64,000 nucleotides of DNA from Shewanella donghaensis. GTDB taxonomy: Bacteria > Pseudomonadota > Gammaproteobacteria > Enterobacterales > Shewanellaceae. The translations under genes and the position numbers were made by a program. Shown one piece after another: positions 29,220 through 38,539 of this stretch. A model generated the notes under the pieces. The model did no database searches and was not told the origin of the DNA. It saw only the letters and a list, made by a program, of their open reading frames with translations. The DNA is taken from contig NZ_CP041783.1 of the NCBI RefSeq assembly GCF_007567505.1, positions 3,224,001-3,288,000 of the forward strand, read 5' to 3'. Numbering within the stretch: position 1 is the first letter of the stretch; the number at the start of each line of letters is the position of its first letter.

Positions 29220-30056
29220 ATGGAATGGTTTAATTCTCTGTTCATTAGGAAGTTAAAAGAAGCTTTAGACAAGCCTAGTTTAAACACTATTCCTAGAAGT
29301 GGACCTGAAGGTGAGAAAGTAGACTGCTTCTCGGTATACGTAACAGATAGGGATGGTAGCTACCTAGCTGAGAAGGTTAAGGGGAATCTCTTAATAGGTA
29401 AAAGGTGGGACGAAGAGAAAAGAAGTCATGTCGCAAAGAACCCTAAGAAGATAGACCTAACCGACTTAGATTGTCTAAATTTTGACATTAGCCATTACCA
29501 TGGCCTCGTTACTCATACTTATAAGACGCCTTTAAGTTTCCTTTTAAGTGAACTGACTTACGCTTATTTTTTCCGTTCTAAATACACCTTGTGGAAGTAC
29601 ACTATCCCTAAGTTCTTCTTCAGTAAAAGGAGACTAAAAAGACCTGATAGACTTAAGGCTTTAGCTGCGAGCATAAAGTTAACTGAAGACAACCATAACA
29701 TGACATTCGACAGTGGGCGTTTGGTCAGTAGTATGTTTGGTACATTTGTAATACTCCACCCTCAATACCCAACCCTAAAGCAAGGGACTCATTTAGTGTT
29801 AATGTCCTTAGCTGAATCAGGTGAGCTAGAAAAAGTAGATGCCCATAACTTTAGGATTAAAGGAAAAGCACTCTCAAGTTATGAGCACCTACTTGAAGAG
29901 ATACACAAGGAAAGACGATCAAGGTGGCAGTCACAGCTAATGTTACTCCTAACCCTAGTATTGGCTCTTACTGCTGCATTTCAATCCAAGTTACTTAGAA
30001 CTACCTATTACACAGATATAGACCAATTTGTTGTATGGGCGTTGGAGCTATTTTAG
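29220..30056 (+). CDS. Protein of unknown function with a C-terminal membrane segment
   Basis: The 278-residue protein is soluble and basic for about 235 residues. It then has one hydrophobic segment (MLLLTLVLALTAAF, about 240-258) and a short tail, suggesting a tail-anchored protein. The segment KQGTHLVLMSLAESGELEKV near 190-215 resembles a winged-helix fragment, but I do not recognise the family. It is the last gene of the element. Its codon use is less AT-rich than the recombinase module. Confidence 0.6.
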   Translation: MEWFNSLFIRKLKEALDKPSLNTIPRSGPEGEKVDCFSVYVTDRDGSYLAEKVKGNLLIGKRWDEEKRSHVAKNPKKIDLTDLDCLNFDISHYHGLVTHTYKTPLSFLLSELTYAYFFRSKYTLWKYTIPKFFFSKRRLKRPDRLKALAASIKLTEDNHNMTFDSGRLVSSMFGTFVILHPQYPTLKQGTHLVLMSLAESGELEKVDAHNFRIKGKALSSYEHLLEEIHKERRSRWQSQLMLLLTLVLALTAAFQSKLLRTTYYTDIDQFVVWALELF

Positions 30057-30379
30057 ATAGCCTTTATGTACCTAACAGCTCTCATTACTTATGAACAAAA
30101 TAATCACGAAGTTAGATAATCGACTCGCAAATCTTGTCTGTGGTGGCTTTCTAACTTTTAGTTACATATATAAACGCACACTTAGTAATAGGTGTTGCCT
30201 ATCCGACAACTAGAAGCAAGACAAAATGGCTAGTTCTAAGCAAAAATTAAATTTAATTTTTTTTAAAAGCATATATAATATACTTGTTATTAGAAATTTT
30301 TAGAGCTATATGCAGGTATATAGAACTAAATATGAGTGTTTATTTAGAAAAATATACACCCATAATTCGGACTTATGAC
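30057..30379. other. AT-rich right-end region of the element
   Basis: No gene. TATAAT at 30274-30279 could be the -10 of a promoter reading out into the host fragment and nsrR, but no convincing -35 is visible. Confidence 0.4.
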
Positions 30380-30407
30380 AGCATTTCTAAATTTTAAAAC
30401 AAGGGTG
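30380..30407 (-). repeat. Right terminal inverted repeat of the element
   Basis: Read on the minus strand from 30407 it gives CACCCTTGTTTT, five variable bases and TTAGAAATGCT. It matches the left repeat in the outer six bases, the T-run and ten of the inner eleven. Seven bases (TGTCCTA) separate it from the host gene. Confidence 0.75.
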
Positions 30408-30414
30408 TGTCCTA

Positions 30415-30639
30415 TGCTGTATTGCACCTTCAATATCTAGTCCAATACCTGGAATGCCTAAAGGTAAACCTGCAGGTGTTCGTTGTATTCAATTGAATGA
30501 CGATAATCTATGTAAAATATTTGGTGATCCATCAAGACCTGCTGTTTGTGCAGAGTTTACTGCAACGATTGACGTTTGTAGTGATACAAATGAACAAGCA
30601 TTGATTTTGATCACTGAGCTCGAAGCTTCTACGTCTTAG
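30415..30639 (+). pseudogene. 3' part of the split YeiW/YkgJ-like cysteine-cluster gene
   Basis: The frame from TGC TGT at 30415 reads CCIAPSISSPIPGMPKGKPAG and continues through NDDNLCKIFGD to a TAG at 30637-30639. An internal ATG at 30454 could start a shortened protein, but this would lack the CGACC core. Joined to 11634-11660 it gives a complete ~84-residue YkgJ-family protein, so this is host sequence. The gene ends 31 bp before nsrR, with which it was probably an operon before the insertion. Confidence 0.85.
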
Positions 30640-30670
30640 TATGTACCTTTAATAGTTTGGATATAACCTT

Positions 30671-31126
30671 ATGCAACTGACTCGATATACTGATTATGGC
30701 ATTCGTATTTTAATGTACACAGCCGCACAGCCTAAAAGAGAAACGTTATTTCGTATTGCTGAAGTAACAGACGTCTTTGAGCTGTCATCTAATCACGTGG
30801 CTAAGATTATTCATCATTTGGGTAAACTTGGTTATATACAGACTATTCGTGGCAAGAGCGGCGGCTTTAGATTAGCGGTTAAACCAAGTGACATTAATCT
30901 AGGGAAATTGGTTGGTGAGCTTGAGCCTTCGTTAGCCCCGGTTAATTGTAGCGAACCATATTGCCGTTTTACGCCAGCATGCAGTTTGAAAGGGATATTG
31001 GGCCGGGCTGTTGAGGCTTATATGGCGGTATTAAATGAATGTACCCTTGCAGATATCGTCGTTAACGCTGATGAGTTGTTAAAAACCCTACCAGACACTT
31101 CTATTTCAATATTAGAGCTGAACTAG
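30671..31126 (+). CDS. nsrR: Rrf2-family NO-sensing repressor NsrR
   Basis: The 151-residue protein has the Rrf2 winged helix (MQLTRYTDYGIRILMY, then SSNHVAKIIHHLGKLGYI and RGKSGGFRLA). It carries three Cys in CSEPYCRFTPAC that ligate the iron-sulphur cluster, followed by the NsrR-type ending NECTLADIV. NsrR represses NO-detoxification genes until its cluster is nitrosylated. Its native promoter probably lay before the cysteine-cluster gene and now sits 19 kb away. The 3' end overlaps the convergent yibQ by 26 bp. Confidence 0.88.
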   Translation: MQLTRYTDYGIRILMYTAAQPKRETLFRIAEVTDVFELSSNHVAKIIHHLGKLGYIQTIRGKSGGFRLAVKPSDINLGKLVGELEPSLAPVNCSEPYCRFTPACSLKGILGRAVEAYMAVLNECTLADIVVNADELLKTLPDTSISILELN

Positions 31127-31940
31127 CACCAGAAGTTTTGGTATTATTTGAGTTAGCGTCATTCGTTACTATTGAAGCTTCTAATTGAGCAGATGCTACA
31201 TCTGTTGACTTATTCTGTGTACTTTTAGCTATATTGGCTGGGAGTAAGTCTGAGGTATGCACTAGGCTGATGCCATTGGCGGCTAAGCGATGTAAATTGT
31301 TATTCAGAAACTCTACCGTTTCAGGGTAAGGATGAGCAATCACAACTAGATTTTGTTTGCGTTTCGCTTTCTCCATTATTCGATTGAATTGTTTTTCTAG
31401 TGCTTTTTCACTGACATCATTGTCTAAAAATATCTGTCTACGTAATAATGGCACATCATATTGCTCTGCTTGGGCACTTGCGATACTGAATCGTGTGGTC
31501 TTGCTGTCGACAAAATATAAATTCTGTTCTTTTAAACTCTCCATTAACCAAGTCATTGGATTTTCAAGCTGAGTAAGTAAACTTCCCATATGGTTATTAG
31601 CCCCTTTTGCATAGGGAATACTGGCAATAGAAACTTTAAGCTGATCTTTTAATTGTTGTTCGTTCATTTCATTTGTTAAGCCCCCATGGCCAAGCTTTTT
31701 ACCATTGAGAGATTGCATCGGAATATGCAGCATTATCTCATTACCTCTATAATGACCTTGTTCTGCGAGGTGTTGACCTAAAGGAGTATGTGGTAATACA
31801 GAAAGGGTAATGGCGTTTGGTAGAGTCAAAACCGCCTCATCAGTTTGACGATAGCCTATATCGTCAATGATGATCGCGATTTGAGTTGCTTGAACTGATC
31901 CATTAAAAAATAAAGCTAAGAATAAAAATATATAGCGCAC
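31101..31940 (-). CDS. yibQ: Divergent polysaccharide deacetylase family protein (YibQ-like)
   Basis: The 279-residue protein has a short Sec signal (FLFLALFFNGSVQA), then the strand IAIIIDDIGYRQTDE with the conserved Asp pair of the divergent polysaccharide deacetylase family (DUF610). LVVIAHPYPETVEFL lies in the C-terminal part. A periplasmic location is predicted; function unproven, but it commonly follows envC and a S41 protease, as here. The C-terminal ~40 residues are low complexity (Asn, Ser, Thr rich), and this tail overlaps the end of nsrR. Confidence 0.85.
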   Translation of the reverse strand: MRYIFLFLALFFNGSVQATQIAIIIDDIGYRQTDEAVLTLPNAITLSVLPHTPLGQHLAEQGHYRGNEIMLHIPMQSLNGKKLGHGGLTNEMNEQQLKDQLKVSIASIPYAKGANNHMGSLLTQLENPMTWLMESLKEQNLYFVDSKTTRFSIASAQAEQYDVPLLRRQIFLDNDVSEKALEKQFNRIMEKAKRKQNLVVIAHPYPETVEFLNNNLHRLAANGISLVHTSDLLPANIAKSTQNKSTDVASAQLEASIVTNDANSNNTKTSGASSALILK

Positions 31941-31952
31941 AAAGTCTGCTTT

Positions 31953-33155
31953 TTAGTTATGAGTTGTTATCCATGCAATAGCTGAAGAAATCTGACCATC
32001 CTGTGGTTCATCATATTGCGCCGTAGTTTGTTCAATTATATCCAGATAATCGGAATTTAGAATAGCATCATTTGATATTTTTATGTCAGGTTCTATCCCT
32101 TTACTGTGAATATCATTACCATCTGGGGTGCTATATTTTGCTATAGTCAGTTTTATTGCATTACCCATTTCCAGCATAGGGATCAAACTTTGCACGGTAC
32201 CTTTACCGAAACTGGTTTCACCCACTAAGGTCGCACGGTTATTTTCTTGTAATGCTGCTGCGAGCACTTCGGATGCCGATGCTGAGCCTTTATTGATCAA
32301 TACAACCATTGGAATACCTTCAAAAATGGTTGGATGGGAGGCATAGTAATTCTCGTTAGCATCAAAAAACCGACCCTCTGTGGAAACGATTAATCCTTGT
32401 TGTAAAAATAAATCTGCAATACTGATGGCTTGACCTAATAGACCGCCGGGATTGTTTCTTACATCTATTATGATGCCGCCTAAATCTTGTTGTTCCCACA
32501 ATTTAGCTTGGTTAATAATGGCTGTTGTCGCATCGTCTTGAAATGAGTTGAGCCTTATATAGCCAATATTACTATTCATTATTTTCGCTGTAATAGATTC
32601 AATATGGATTAATTCAGGGTTTAAGGTGAAGTGAACGATTTCTTCTGCTTCACGCTCAATCGTCAATTCAATAGGGAGTTTATTGATACTGTGCTGTTTA
32701 ATTTCAGTCAGAATTTCAGTAAGGTTACTTTGATCGATAAGAGTGTTGTTAAGTTGCAGAACTTTATCGCCAGGTAAAATATTGGCGCGCGCAGCTGGGG
32801 AATTGGCATAAGGTGTAATGATAGTGATTTGGTCATCGTCAGTGGCAACTTCGAAGCCGTAACCAAAGTATTGGCCATTATTACTGTCATTAATACTTTG
32901 ATAATCGGTGGCATTTAAAAAGCCTGAATAGGGATCTAGGCGGGTGAAAATACCTTCAATGGCGTATTCGATTAAGTCTTGGCGATCGACGTCATTAAAA
33001 TAATAAGTGTGCACTGTATCAATGACATCGAGTAATAATGAATAAGTATATTCGGATTGAGTTTTGTAGTGTTGTTCTGAGCTAGATAAGTTTAGTGAAA
33101 ATGCAACGGTAATTCCCAATATGAAGCACATAACATAACGTGTAAATTGCATCAT
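31953..33155 (-). CDS. S41-family carboxy-terminal processing protease (CtpA-like)
   Basis: The 400-residue protein has an N-terminal signal or anchor (YVMCFILGITVAFSL), a PDZ domain (about 90-170; PAARANILPGDKVLQLN) and the S41 catalytic core. The nucleophile Ser lies in NKGSASASEVLA and the base Lys in GETSFGKGTVQS. It cleaves C-terminal tails of periplasmic proteins. It lies 12 bp upstream of yibQ in the same direction and 111 bp after envC, so a cell-envelope operon gpmM-envC-ctp-yibQ is likely. Confidence 0.92.
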   Translation of the reverse strand: MMQFTRYVMCFILGITVAFSLNLSSSEQHYKTQSEYTYSLLLDVIDTVHTYYFNDVDRQDLIEYAIEGIFTRLDPYSGFLNATDYQSINDSNNGQYFGYGFEVATDDDQITIITPYANSPAARANILPGDKVLQLNNTLIDQSNLTEILTEIKQHSINKLPIELTIEREAEEIVHFTLNPELIHIESITAKIMNSNIGYIRLNSFQDDATTAIINQAKLWEQQDLGGIIIDVRNNPGGLLGQAISIADLFLQQGLIVSTEGRFFDANENYYASHPTIFEGIPMVVLINKGSASASEVLAAALQENNRATLVGETSFGKGTVQSLIPMLEMGNAIKLTIAKYSTPDGNDIHSKGIEPDIKISNDAILNSDYLDIIEQTTAQYDEPQDGQISSAIAWITTHN

Positions 33156-33266
33156 AACAGCCCCTTAGATACCTTGCGGTATGATTAGGGCGTCGGTTAT
33201 TCAACGATTGGTAGCAGTTTAAGGCGGTGGATGCCTTTGGGCTTAAATGACTTTAAGCTTAGTATG

Positions 33267-34400
33267 TTACCGACAATATTTCGCTGGGTTAATGGCTTGC
33301 CCTTTGTGTCTTATTTCAAAGTATAGGCCAGATTCTGTTTGTCCGCCTGAACTCCCAACAAGTGCAATGGATTCGCCTTTTTTAACCGTTTCACCTGGTT
33401 GAATTAGCAATGTTTGTGCGTGGCCGTATAAGCTCATATAACCTTCACCGTGATCAATTACCATCACCATACCAAAACCTCGTAACCAATCCGCATAAAT
33501 GACCGTACCATGGGCAATGGCATTGACATTTTGACCTTCTGGCGCGGCAATAACAGCACCTTTCCACCTAATTTGTCCTGAGCGACTACTCCCAAATTTT
33601 GAAGCTAAACGGCCTTTTGTTGGCCAACCTAATTTGCCTCGAAGTTTTGCCAATCCGTCCATCGAAGGACTGCTTTTTGCAGCTAAAACTGCTTGTTCTA
33701 TTAGTCGTTTTAAACTGGCTTCTTCTATTTGTAACTGCTCTAGCTCAGCACCTTTGTTGGTCAGTGTACGCTGGATTTGTGCCAAAGTGAGTTGGCGTTG
33801 AGACTTCTCTTTACCAAGTTGTTTTGCTTGTTTTTGTTGCTCTAGAATCAATGCATTGAGCTTTTGTTGCTCAGAAACCTGTTCAACCTCAATGGTTTCA
33901 ATTTGCTCTATGGTCACTTTTAGACTGGTAATCGCCTTAATGCGGGCATTATTGAGATATTGATAATATGCCAACATTCGCTCTACTGTGGCGGGATTTT
34001 GTTGATTGAGCATCATTTTTGAATAGTCATGATTACCCGCAAGATAAGCACTGGATAGTTGCTTTGATAAGGTTTTTTGCTGGGTTTGACGCAAGGTATC
34101 TAAGTTGATTTTTTCTGAATCAAGTTCAAGCAGTTTTTTATTCACGCCTGATAACGACGCCAGTGTTTGATTGACTTTTTGTGCAGCATTAGAGATAGCT
34201 TGCTCATCTCGTTTAAGTAACGACATGAGCTTTTCTCGTTGACGACTGGTGTCTTTCAAAGAGCTTTGCTGTTGGTTAATCTGAGCTTGAATGGCTTTAA
34301 GCTCAGATTCACGCTTACCAAGATCGGCACTTTGAACTGATGATGTAAGGATCATCAAGCCAGCAAAAATGCTGGCTTTAAACAAAAGTCGTTTTTTCAC
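33267..34400 (-). CDS. envC: Murein hydrolase activator EnvC
   Basis: The 377-residue protein has a signal peptide (LMILTSSVQSA), then about 210 residues of coiled coil, then a C-terminal LytM/M23 domain with DHGEGYMSLYGHAQTL and YFEIRHKGQAINP. In EnvC the LytM domain has lost peptidase activity and activates the amidases AmiA and AmiB at the septum. It ends the usual gpmM-envC pair, 10 bp apart. Confidence 0.93.
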   Translation of the reverse strand: MKKRLLFKASIFAGLMILTSSVQSADLGKRESELKAIQAQINQQQSSLKDTSRQREKLMSLLKRDEQAISNAAQKVNQTLASLSGVNKKLLELDSEKINLDTLRQTQQKTLSKQLSSAYLAGNHDYSKMMLNQQNPATVERMLAYYQYLNNARIKAITSLKVTIEQIETIEVEQVSEQQKLNALILEQQKQAKQLGKEKSQRQLTLAQIQRTLTNKGAELEQLQIEEASLKRLIEQAVLAAKSSPSMDGLAKLRGKLGWPTKGRLASKFGSSRSGQIRWKGAVIAAPEGQNVNAIAHGTVIYADWLRGFGMVMVIDHGEGYMSLYGHAQTLLIQPGETVKKGESIALVGSSGGQTESGLYFEIRHKGQAINPAKYCR

Positions 34401-34410
34401 GAGTGGCTAG

Positions 34411-35943
34411 TTACTCTTTGAGTTTAATGATTGAACGGCCGGTCATTTCCTGCGGCACTTCTTGTTCCATTAAGGTTAACATAGTCGGCGCAATATCGCT
34501 TAATCGTCCGCCTTCTGCAATGGTGGCTTCACGGCCAACATAAATAAATGGAACCAGTTCGCTGGTATGTGCTGTGTGAGCCTGACCTGTTTGTTCGTTA
34601 GTCATTTGCTCAGCGTTACCATGGTCTGCCGTAATAAGACATTCACCGCCAACTTTAGCCAGTGCTTCGACTACGCGGCCAATACAAGCATCGACAGCTT
34701 CACACGCTTTAACTGCAGCATCAAAATTACCGGTATGACCTACCATGTCGCCATTCGGGTAATTACAAATAATGGCGTCATAATCTGCAGATGCAATAGC
34801 AGCTACTAACTTGTCAGTTAACTCTGCTGAATTCATTTCTGGCTGTAAATCATAAGTCGCCACATCAGGTGATTTAATCAGAATGCGACTTTCACCTTCA
34901 AATGGCTCTTCTTTACCACCGTTAAAGAAGAATGTTACGTGCGCATACTTTTCAGTCTCAGAAATACGTAGCTGTGTTTTACCTTGGTTTTGTAATACTT
35001 CACCTAAGGTGTTAACTAAATCCGTAGACGGGAAAGCCACTGGTACTTTAATGTCATTGGCGTAATTAGTTAGCATCACGAAGTTAATCGCAGGGGTAAC
35101 TTCACGCTTGAAGCCATCAAAGTCTTGCTCAACAAAACAACGGGTGATCTCACGAGCACGATCGGCGCGAAAGTTCATAAATATGAGCGAATCACCGTCA
35201 GCTAAGCTTGCCGCCTCACCAATAGTCGATGCAGCCACAAATTCATCATTTTCATCACGGGCGTAAGCAGCGTCTAGTGCATCAACAGCACTGTCATAGT
35301 TAAACTCACCTTTACCTTGTGCGATTAATTTAAAAGCTCTTTCTACACGATCCCAGCGGTTATCACGATCCATGGCATAGTAACGACCAATCAATGAAGC
35401 GATTTTACCGTGGCCTAAGCTTGCAAATAGCTCATCAAAGTGGGTGAGTGAGTTTTTAGCACTACGTGGAGGTGTATCACGTCCATCTAAAAAGGCATGT
35501 AAATAAACCTTGGTAGCACCGCGTTCAACGGCCATACGGCACATGGCTTCGATATGCTCTTCGTGACTATGTACGCCACCTGGCGACATGAGTCCCATGA
35601 TGTGAACAGCGCCATTGTTAGCAATGGCTTTATCGATAGAGGCACATAGAGCCTCATTTTTATTAAACTCATTATCAGCAATTGATTTACTGATACGGGT
35701 TAATTCTTGGTAAACAATACGGCCAGAGCCAATATTGATATGACCCACTTCAGAATTACCCATTTGCCCGTCTGGTAAGCCAACATCCATACCTGAGCCT
35801 GAAATTAAACTATTTGCATATTGAGCTGTTAGCTTATCTAAAACAGGAGTTTTCGCATGAAATACAGCATTTTTGTGCGTATTTTCACGATGACCCCAAC
35901 CATCTAAGATAAGTAATGCCAGTGGACGTTTTGTTGTCGTCAT
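34411..35943 (-). CDS. gpmM: 2,3-bisphosphoglycerate-independent phosphoglycerate mutase
   Basis: The 510-residue enzyme interconverts 3- and 2-phosphoglycerate using two manganese ions. Motifs: [10 protein letters not shown] with the first metal Asp, [14 protein letters not shown] with the phosphorylated Ser, [14 protein letters not shown], and the C-terminal [11 protein letters not shown] with metal ligands. Length is standard. It is the first gene of the minus-strand operon with envC. Confidence 0.97.
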   Translation of the reverse strand: MTTTKRPLALLILDGWGHRENTHKNAVFHAKTPVLDKLTAQYANSLISGSGMDVGLPDGQMGNSEVGHINIGSGRIVYQELTRISKSIADNEFNKNEALCASIDKAIANNGAVHIMGLMSPGGVHSHEEHIEAMCRMAVERGATKVYLHAFLDGRDTPPRSAKNSLTHFDELFASLGHGKIASLIGRYYAMDRDNRWDRVERAFKLIAQGKGEFNYDSAVDALDAAYARDENDEFVAASTIGEAASLADGDSLIFMNFRADRAREITRCFVEQDFDGFKREVTPAINFVMLTNYANDIKVPVAFPSTDLVNTLGEVLQNQGKTQLRISETEKYAHVTFFFNGGKEEPFEGESRILIKSPDVATYDLQPEMNSAELTDKLVAAIASADYDAIICNYPNGDMVGHTGNFDAAVKACEAVDACIGRVVEALAKVGGECLITADHGNAEQMTNEQTGQAHTAHTSELVPFIYVGREATIAEGGRLSDIAPTMLTLMEQEVPQEMTGRSIIKLKE

Positions 35944-36310
35944 GGGAGTACCTTTAAGTTTTAAAAGAAAAAGTTTTAAAAGAAAGTTAAAATTTTAATG
36001 GTATGGATATTACTACTTAAACCCCCGCTGAAAAAGCGATTTACCTATAACGAATTGTTCAGCTCTCAGAATTTTTTATCAATCGCTTGTTCTTCTTGGA
36101 ATCGACGGCAAGATGAATAGTTTGCAATCAAGGCCACATTTACAAAAAATTAGCCGATAGTTGTTAAAAAAATGCAATATTTAACCGCTAAAGTGTTGCT
36201 CATGCCACACTAGGCGTGATGATTAGGCCTGAATTTGCTGCATTATAAAGATGCAATCGGTATACTCTGTGGCTTATTAATTTTAGTCATTTTTAAAGTA
36301 GGCAGAGAAG
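35944..36310. other. Divergent promoter region between gpmM and yibN
   Basis: 367 bp without a gene. TATACT at 36261-36266 is a possible -10 for yibN. A duplicated AAGTTTTAAAAGAAA motif lies just before gpmM (35952-35985). Nothing else was recognised. Confidence 0.5.
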
Positions 36311-36745
36311 ATGCAAGAATATATGGAATTTTTTCAAGCAAACCCAGTACTCAGTATTGCGTGGGTGGGTTTGTTTTTGGCTGTCGTTGTCATGACGGTT
36401 AAGTCTGCTACATCAAAGGTTAAAAGTGTCAACACTCAAGAGCTCACCATGCTGATGAATAAGCAAGGGGCTAAAGTGGTTGATGTGCGCTCACAAGACG
36501 ATTTTCGTAAAGGCCATATCGTCGATGCGCTAAACGTACCATTAGCAGAAATTAAAAATAATAAAGCGACTACCCTTGAAAAGTATAAAACCAGTCCCAT
36601 TATTATTGTATGTGCTGCTGGAATGACATCTTCACAAGCTGCTGATCTTCTTGTAAACCAGGGTTACGAAAATGTAAGTAACCTCAAAGGTGGCATGGGT
36701 GATTGGCAAGCGGCAAACTTACCTGTTGTTAAAGGTAAGAAGTAA
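36311..36745 (+). CDS. yibN: Rhodanese-like protein YibN
   Basis: The 144-residue protein has an N-terminal membrane anchor (VLSIAWVGLFLAVVVMT). A rhodanese domain follows: VVDVRSQDDFRKGHIVDALNVPL and the active-site loop VCAAGMTS with the persulphide Cys. It faces the cytoplasm and is thought to move sulphur or assist redox balance. It is usually followed by grxC and secB; here grxC is absent and secB follows directly. Confidence 0.9.
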   Translation: MQEYMEFFQANPVLSIAWVGLFLAVVVMTVKSATSKVKSVNTQELTMLMNKQGAKVVDVRSQDDFRKGHIVDALNVPLAEIKNNKATTLEKYKTSPIIIVCAAGMTSSQAADLLVNQGYENVSNLKGGMGDWQAANLPVVKGKK

Positions 36746-36780
36746 GATTACAAACTGGTGAGACCAATTTACTGGGATGG

Positions 36781-36812
36781 ACTAAGATGTCGCCTAATAA
36801 CCACATCTTAGT
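36781..36812. repeat. Perfect 10-bp inverted repeat in the secB leader
   Basis: ACTAAGATGT at 36781-36790 pairs with ACATCTTAGT at 36803-36812 around 12 bases. No T-run follows, so it is not a standard terminator; it may be an RNA hairpin or protein site between yibN and secB. Confidence 0.5.
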
Positions 36813-36877
36813 GATAAACCCAATTTTACTATTAGCTTCACAGAAGAGCTAAATAAAACATTTGAAGGTAGGAAATC

Positions 36878-37369
36878 ATGGCTGAAGAAGTAGCAAACAA
36901 CGAAGAGCAAGCACCACAATTCAACATCCAACGCGTATTTACAAAAGACGTATCTTTTGAAACGCCAAACAGCCCTGAAGTTTTCCAAAAAGAATGGAAT
37001 CCAGAAGTTAAGCTAGATCTTGATACTCGTAGCAACAAACTTTCTGACGATGTTTATGAAGTGATTCTGTCTCTTACTGTTACTGCACAAAATGGTGAGC
37101 AAACTGCTTTCTTATGTGAAGTTCAACAAGCTGGTATTTTCTCTATCACGGGTTTAACTGAGCAACAACTTGCTCATTCTTTAGGTGCATACTGCCCTAA
37201 CGTACTATTCCCATATGCTCGTGAAACTGTAGGAAACTTAGTTTCTCGTGGTACTTTCCCACAGCTAAACCTTGCACCAGTGAACTTTGATGCATTATTT
37301 GCACAATATGTTCAAAAGCGTCAGCAAGAAGCTGCTGCAGCACCTGCAGCTGAAGAAGCAAACGCATAA
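36878..37369 (+). CDS. secB: Protein-export chaperone SecB
   Basis: The 163-residue protein holds preproteins unfolded in the cytoplasm and passes them to SecA. Family motifs include [29 protein letters not shown] and [14 protein letters not shown] good ribosome site (GAAGGTAGG) precedes the ATG. It ends 3 bp before gpsA, the standard pairing. Confidence 0.96.
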   Translation: MAEEVANNEEQAPQFNIQRVFTKDVSFETPNSPEVFQKEWNPEVKLDLDTRSNKLSDDVYEVILSLTVTAQNGEQTAFLCEVQQAGIFSITGLTEQQLAHSLGAYCPNVLFPYARETVGNLVSRGTFPQLNLAPVNFDALFAQYVQKRQQEAAAAPAAEEANA

Positions 37370-37372
37370 TAT

Positions 37373-38389
37373 ATGAATAATACTGCCGAAATTACAGTAT
37401 TAGGGGCGGGGTCTTACGGCACCGCCCTTGCCATTTCTCTGGCTCGTAGTGGTCACAAGACTTTACTATGGGGTCATGAGGCTGAGCATATGGCTGCTTT
37501 AGCTAATGATCGTGCTAACAATGCATTTCTACCTGGGATTACATTCCCTGATAGTCTTGAAATTGTTGATGACTTAGCCACAGCGCTTGCTGCGAGTAAA
37601 AATGTATTGGTTGTTGTACCAAGTCATGTATTTGGCTTAGTACTGCAACAGGCTAAACCTTTGCTACGAGATGATGCTCGCATTGTTTGGGCAACCAAAG
37701 GGTTAGAGCCTGAAACAGGTCGATTATTGCAAGACGTTGCGCTGGAACAATTAGGCGATAAATTTCCGTTAGCAGTATTATCAGGCCCCACCTTTGCAAA
37801 AGAGCTTGCTGCAGGAATGCCTACAGCGATTTCGGTGGCGGGTACTTGCCCTGACTTTACTAATGATTTAGTGGAGCTATTGCATAGTCCTAAGCGTTTA
37901 CGTGTTTATGCCAACGATGACTTTACTGGTTTACAATTAGGTGGCGCTGTTAAAAACGTTATCGCAATTGGCGCAGGTATGTCAGATGGTATCGGTTTTG
38001 GTGCTAATGCACGCACAGCGTTAATCACTCGCGGGTTAGTTGAACTCACTCGTTTAGGTGTCGCGCTAGGAGCAGATGCTAATACCTTTATGGGTATGGC
38101 GGGCCTTGGTGATTTAGTACTGACCTGTACTGATAACCAATCTCGTAACCGTCGCTTTGGCTTAGCACTAGGTAAAGGCAGCGATGTCGATACTGCTCAA
38201 GTCGAAATTGGTCAAGTGGTTGAAGGCTATCGCAATACTAAAGAGGTTTACACTTTAGCTAAACGTCTTAATGTTGAAATGCCTATCACCGAGCAAATAT
38301 ACCAAGTGCTTTACAAAGGTAAAGCACCAGTCGATGCAGCTAAAGAGCTCCTCGGCCGTGAGCAAAAGTCTGAAACTATCTCAGACTAG
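37373..38389 (+). CDS. gpsA: NAD(P)-dependent glycerol-3-phosphate dehydrogenase GpsA
   Basis: The 338-residue enzyme reduces dihydroxyacetone phosphate to glycerol 3-phosphate for phospholipid synthesis. N-terminal Rossmann loop [22 protein letters not shown] and the catalytic-Lys region [23 protein letters not shown] in the C-terminal helix domain. Coupled to secB by 3 bp. Confidence 0.97.
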   Translation: MNNTAEITVLGAGSYGTALAISLARSGHKTLLWGHEAEHMAALANDRANNAFLPGITFPDSLEIVDDLATALAASKNVLVVVPSHVFGLVLQQAKPLLRDDARIVWATKGLEPETGRLLQDVALEQLGDKFPLAVLSGPTFAKELAAGMPTAISVAGTCPDFTNDLVELLHSPKRLRVYANDDFTGLQLGGAVKNVIAIGAGMSDGIGFGANARTALITRGLVELTRLGVALGADANTFMGMAGLGDLVLTCTDNQSRNRRFGLALGKGSDVDTAQVEIGQVVEGYRNTKEVYTLAKRLNVEMPITEQIYQVLYKGKAPVDAAKELLGREQKSETISD

Positions 38390-38410
38390 TGTAAGTGTGA
38401 ATGCGATTAA

Positions 38411-38437
38411 AAGGGTGCTAATATAGCGCCCTTTTTT
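38411..38437 (+). terminator. Terminator after gpsA
   Basis: AAGGGTGC pairs with GCGCCCTT around TAATATA and is followed by TTTTT. Confidence 0.8.
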
Positions 38438-38539
38438 GTGGTCGAAATAAACCCAAGTATGCCTTTAAGGCGTATATTAATAATCGTTTTTTAATGCCAT
38501 AAATGTTGACCCAAACTATTGTTAGAAGAGAGTAAGCTT

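Larger units (their letters stand above)
11661..30414. mobile_element. Integrated element of ~18.75 kb, SE/Tn6283-like, carrying defence genes
   Basis: Both ends are fixed by the host gene they interrupt: MDCRLGCGA on the left and CCIAPSISS on the right become contiguous if the segment is removed. Imperfect inverted repeats (11660-11688 and 30380-30407) sit at the two junctions. The first four genes (410, 578, 677 and 137 codons, overlapping or nearly so) match the order and sizes known for the intA-CDS2-intB-CDS4 core of strand-biased circularizing integrative elements. The right junction has about 7 bp (TGTCCTA) between the repeat and the host gene, perhaps the coupling sequence brought from the previous site. 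I see no conjugation genes. Ends are uncertain by about 7 bp. Confidence 0.85.

Noticed and set aside
30454..30639. Stand-alone 61-codon gene starting MPKGKPAG
   Set aside because: It is the tail of the split host gene; the ATG is an internal Met in the conserved GMPKGKPAG motif and the Cys core is lost.
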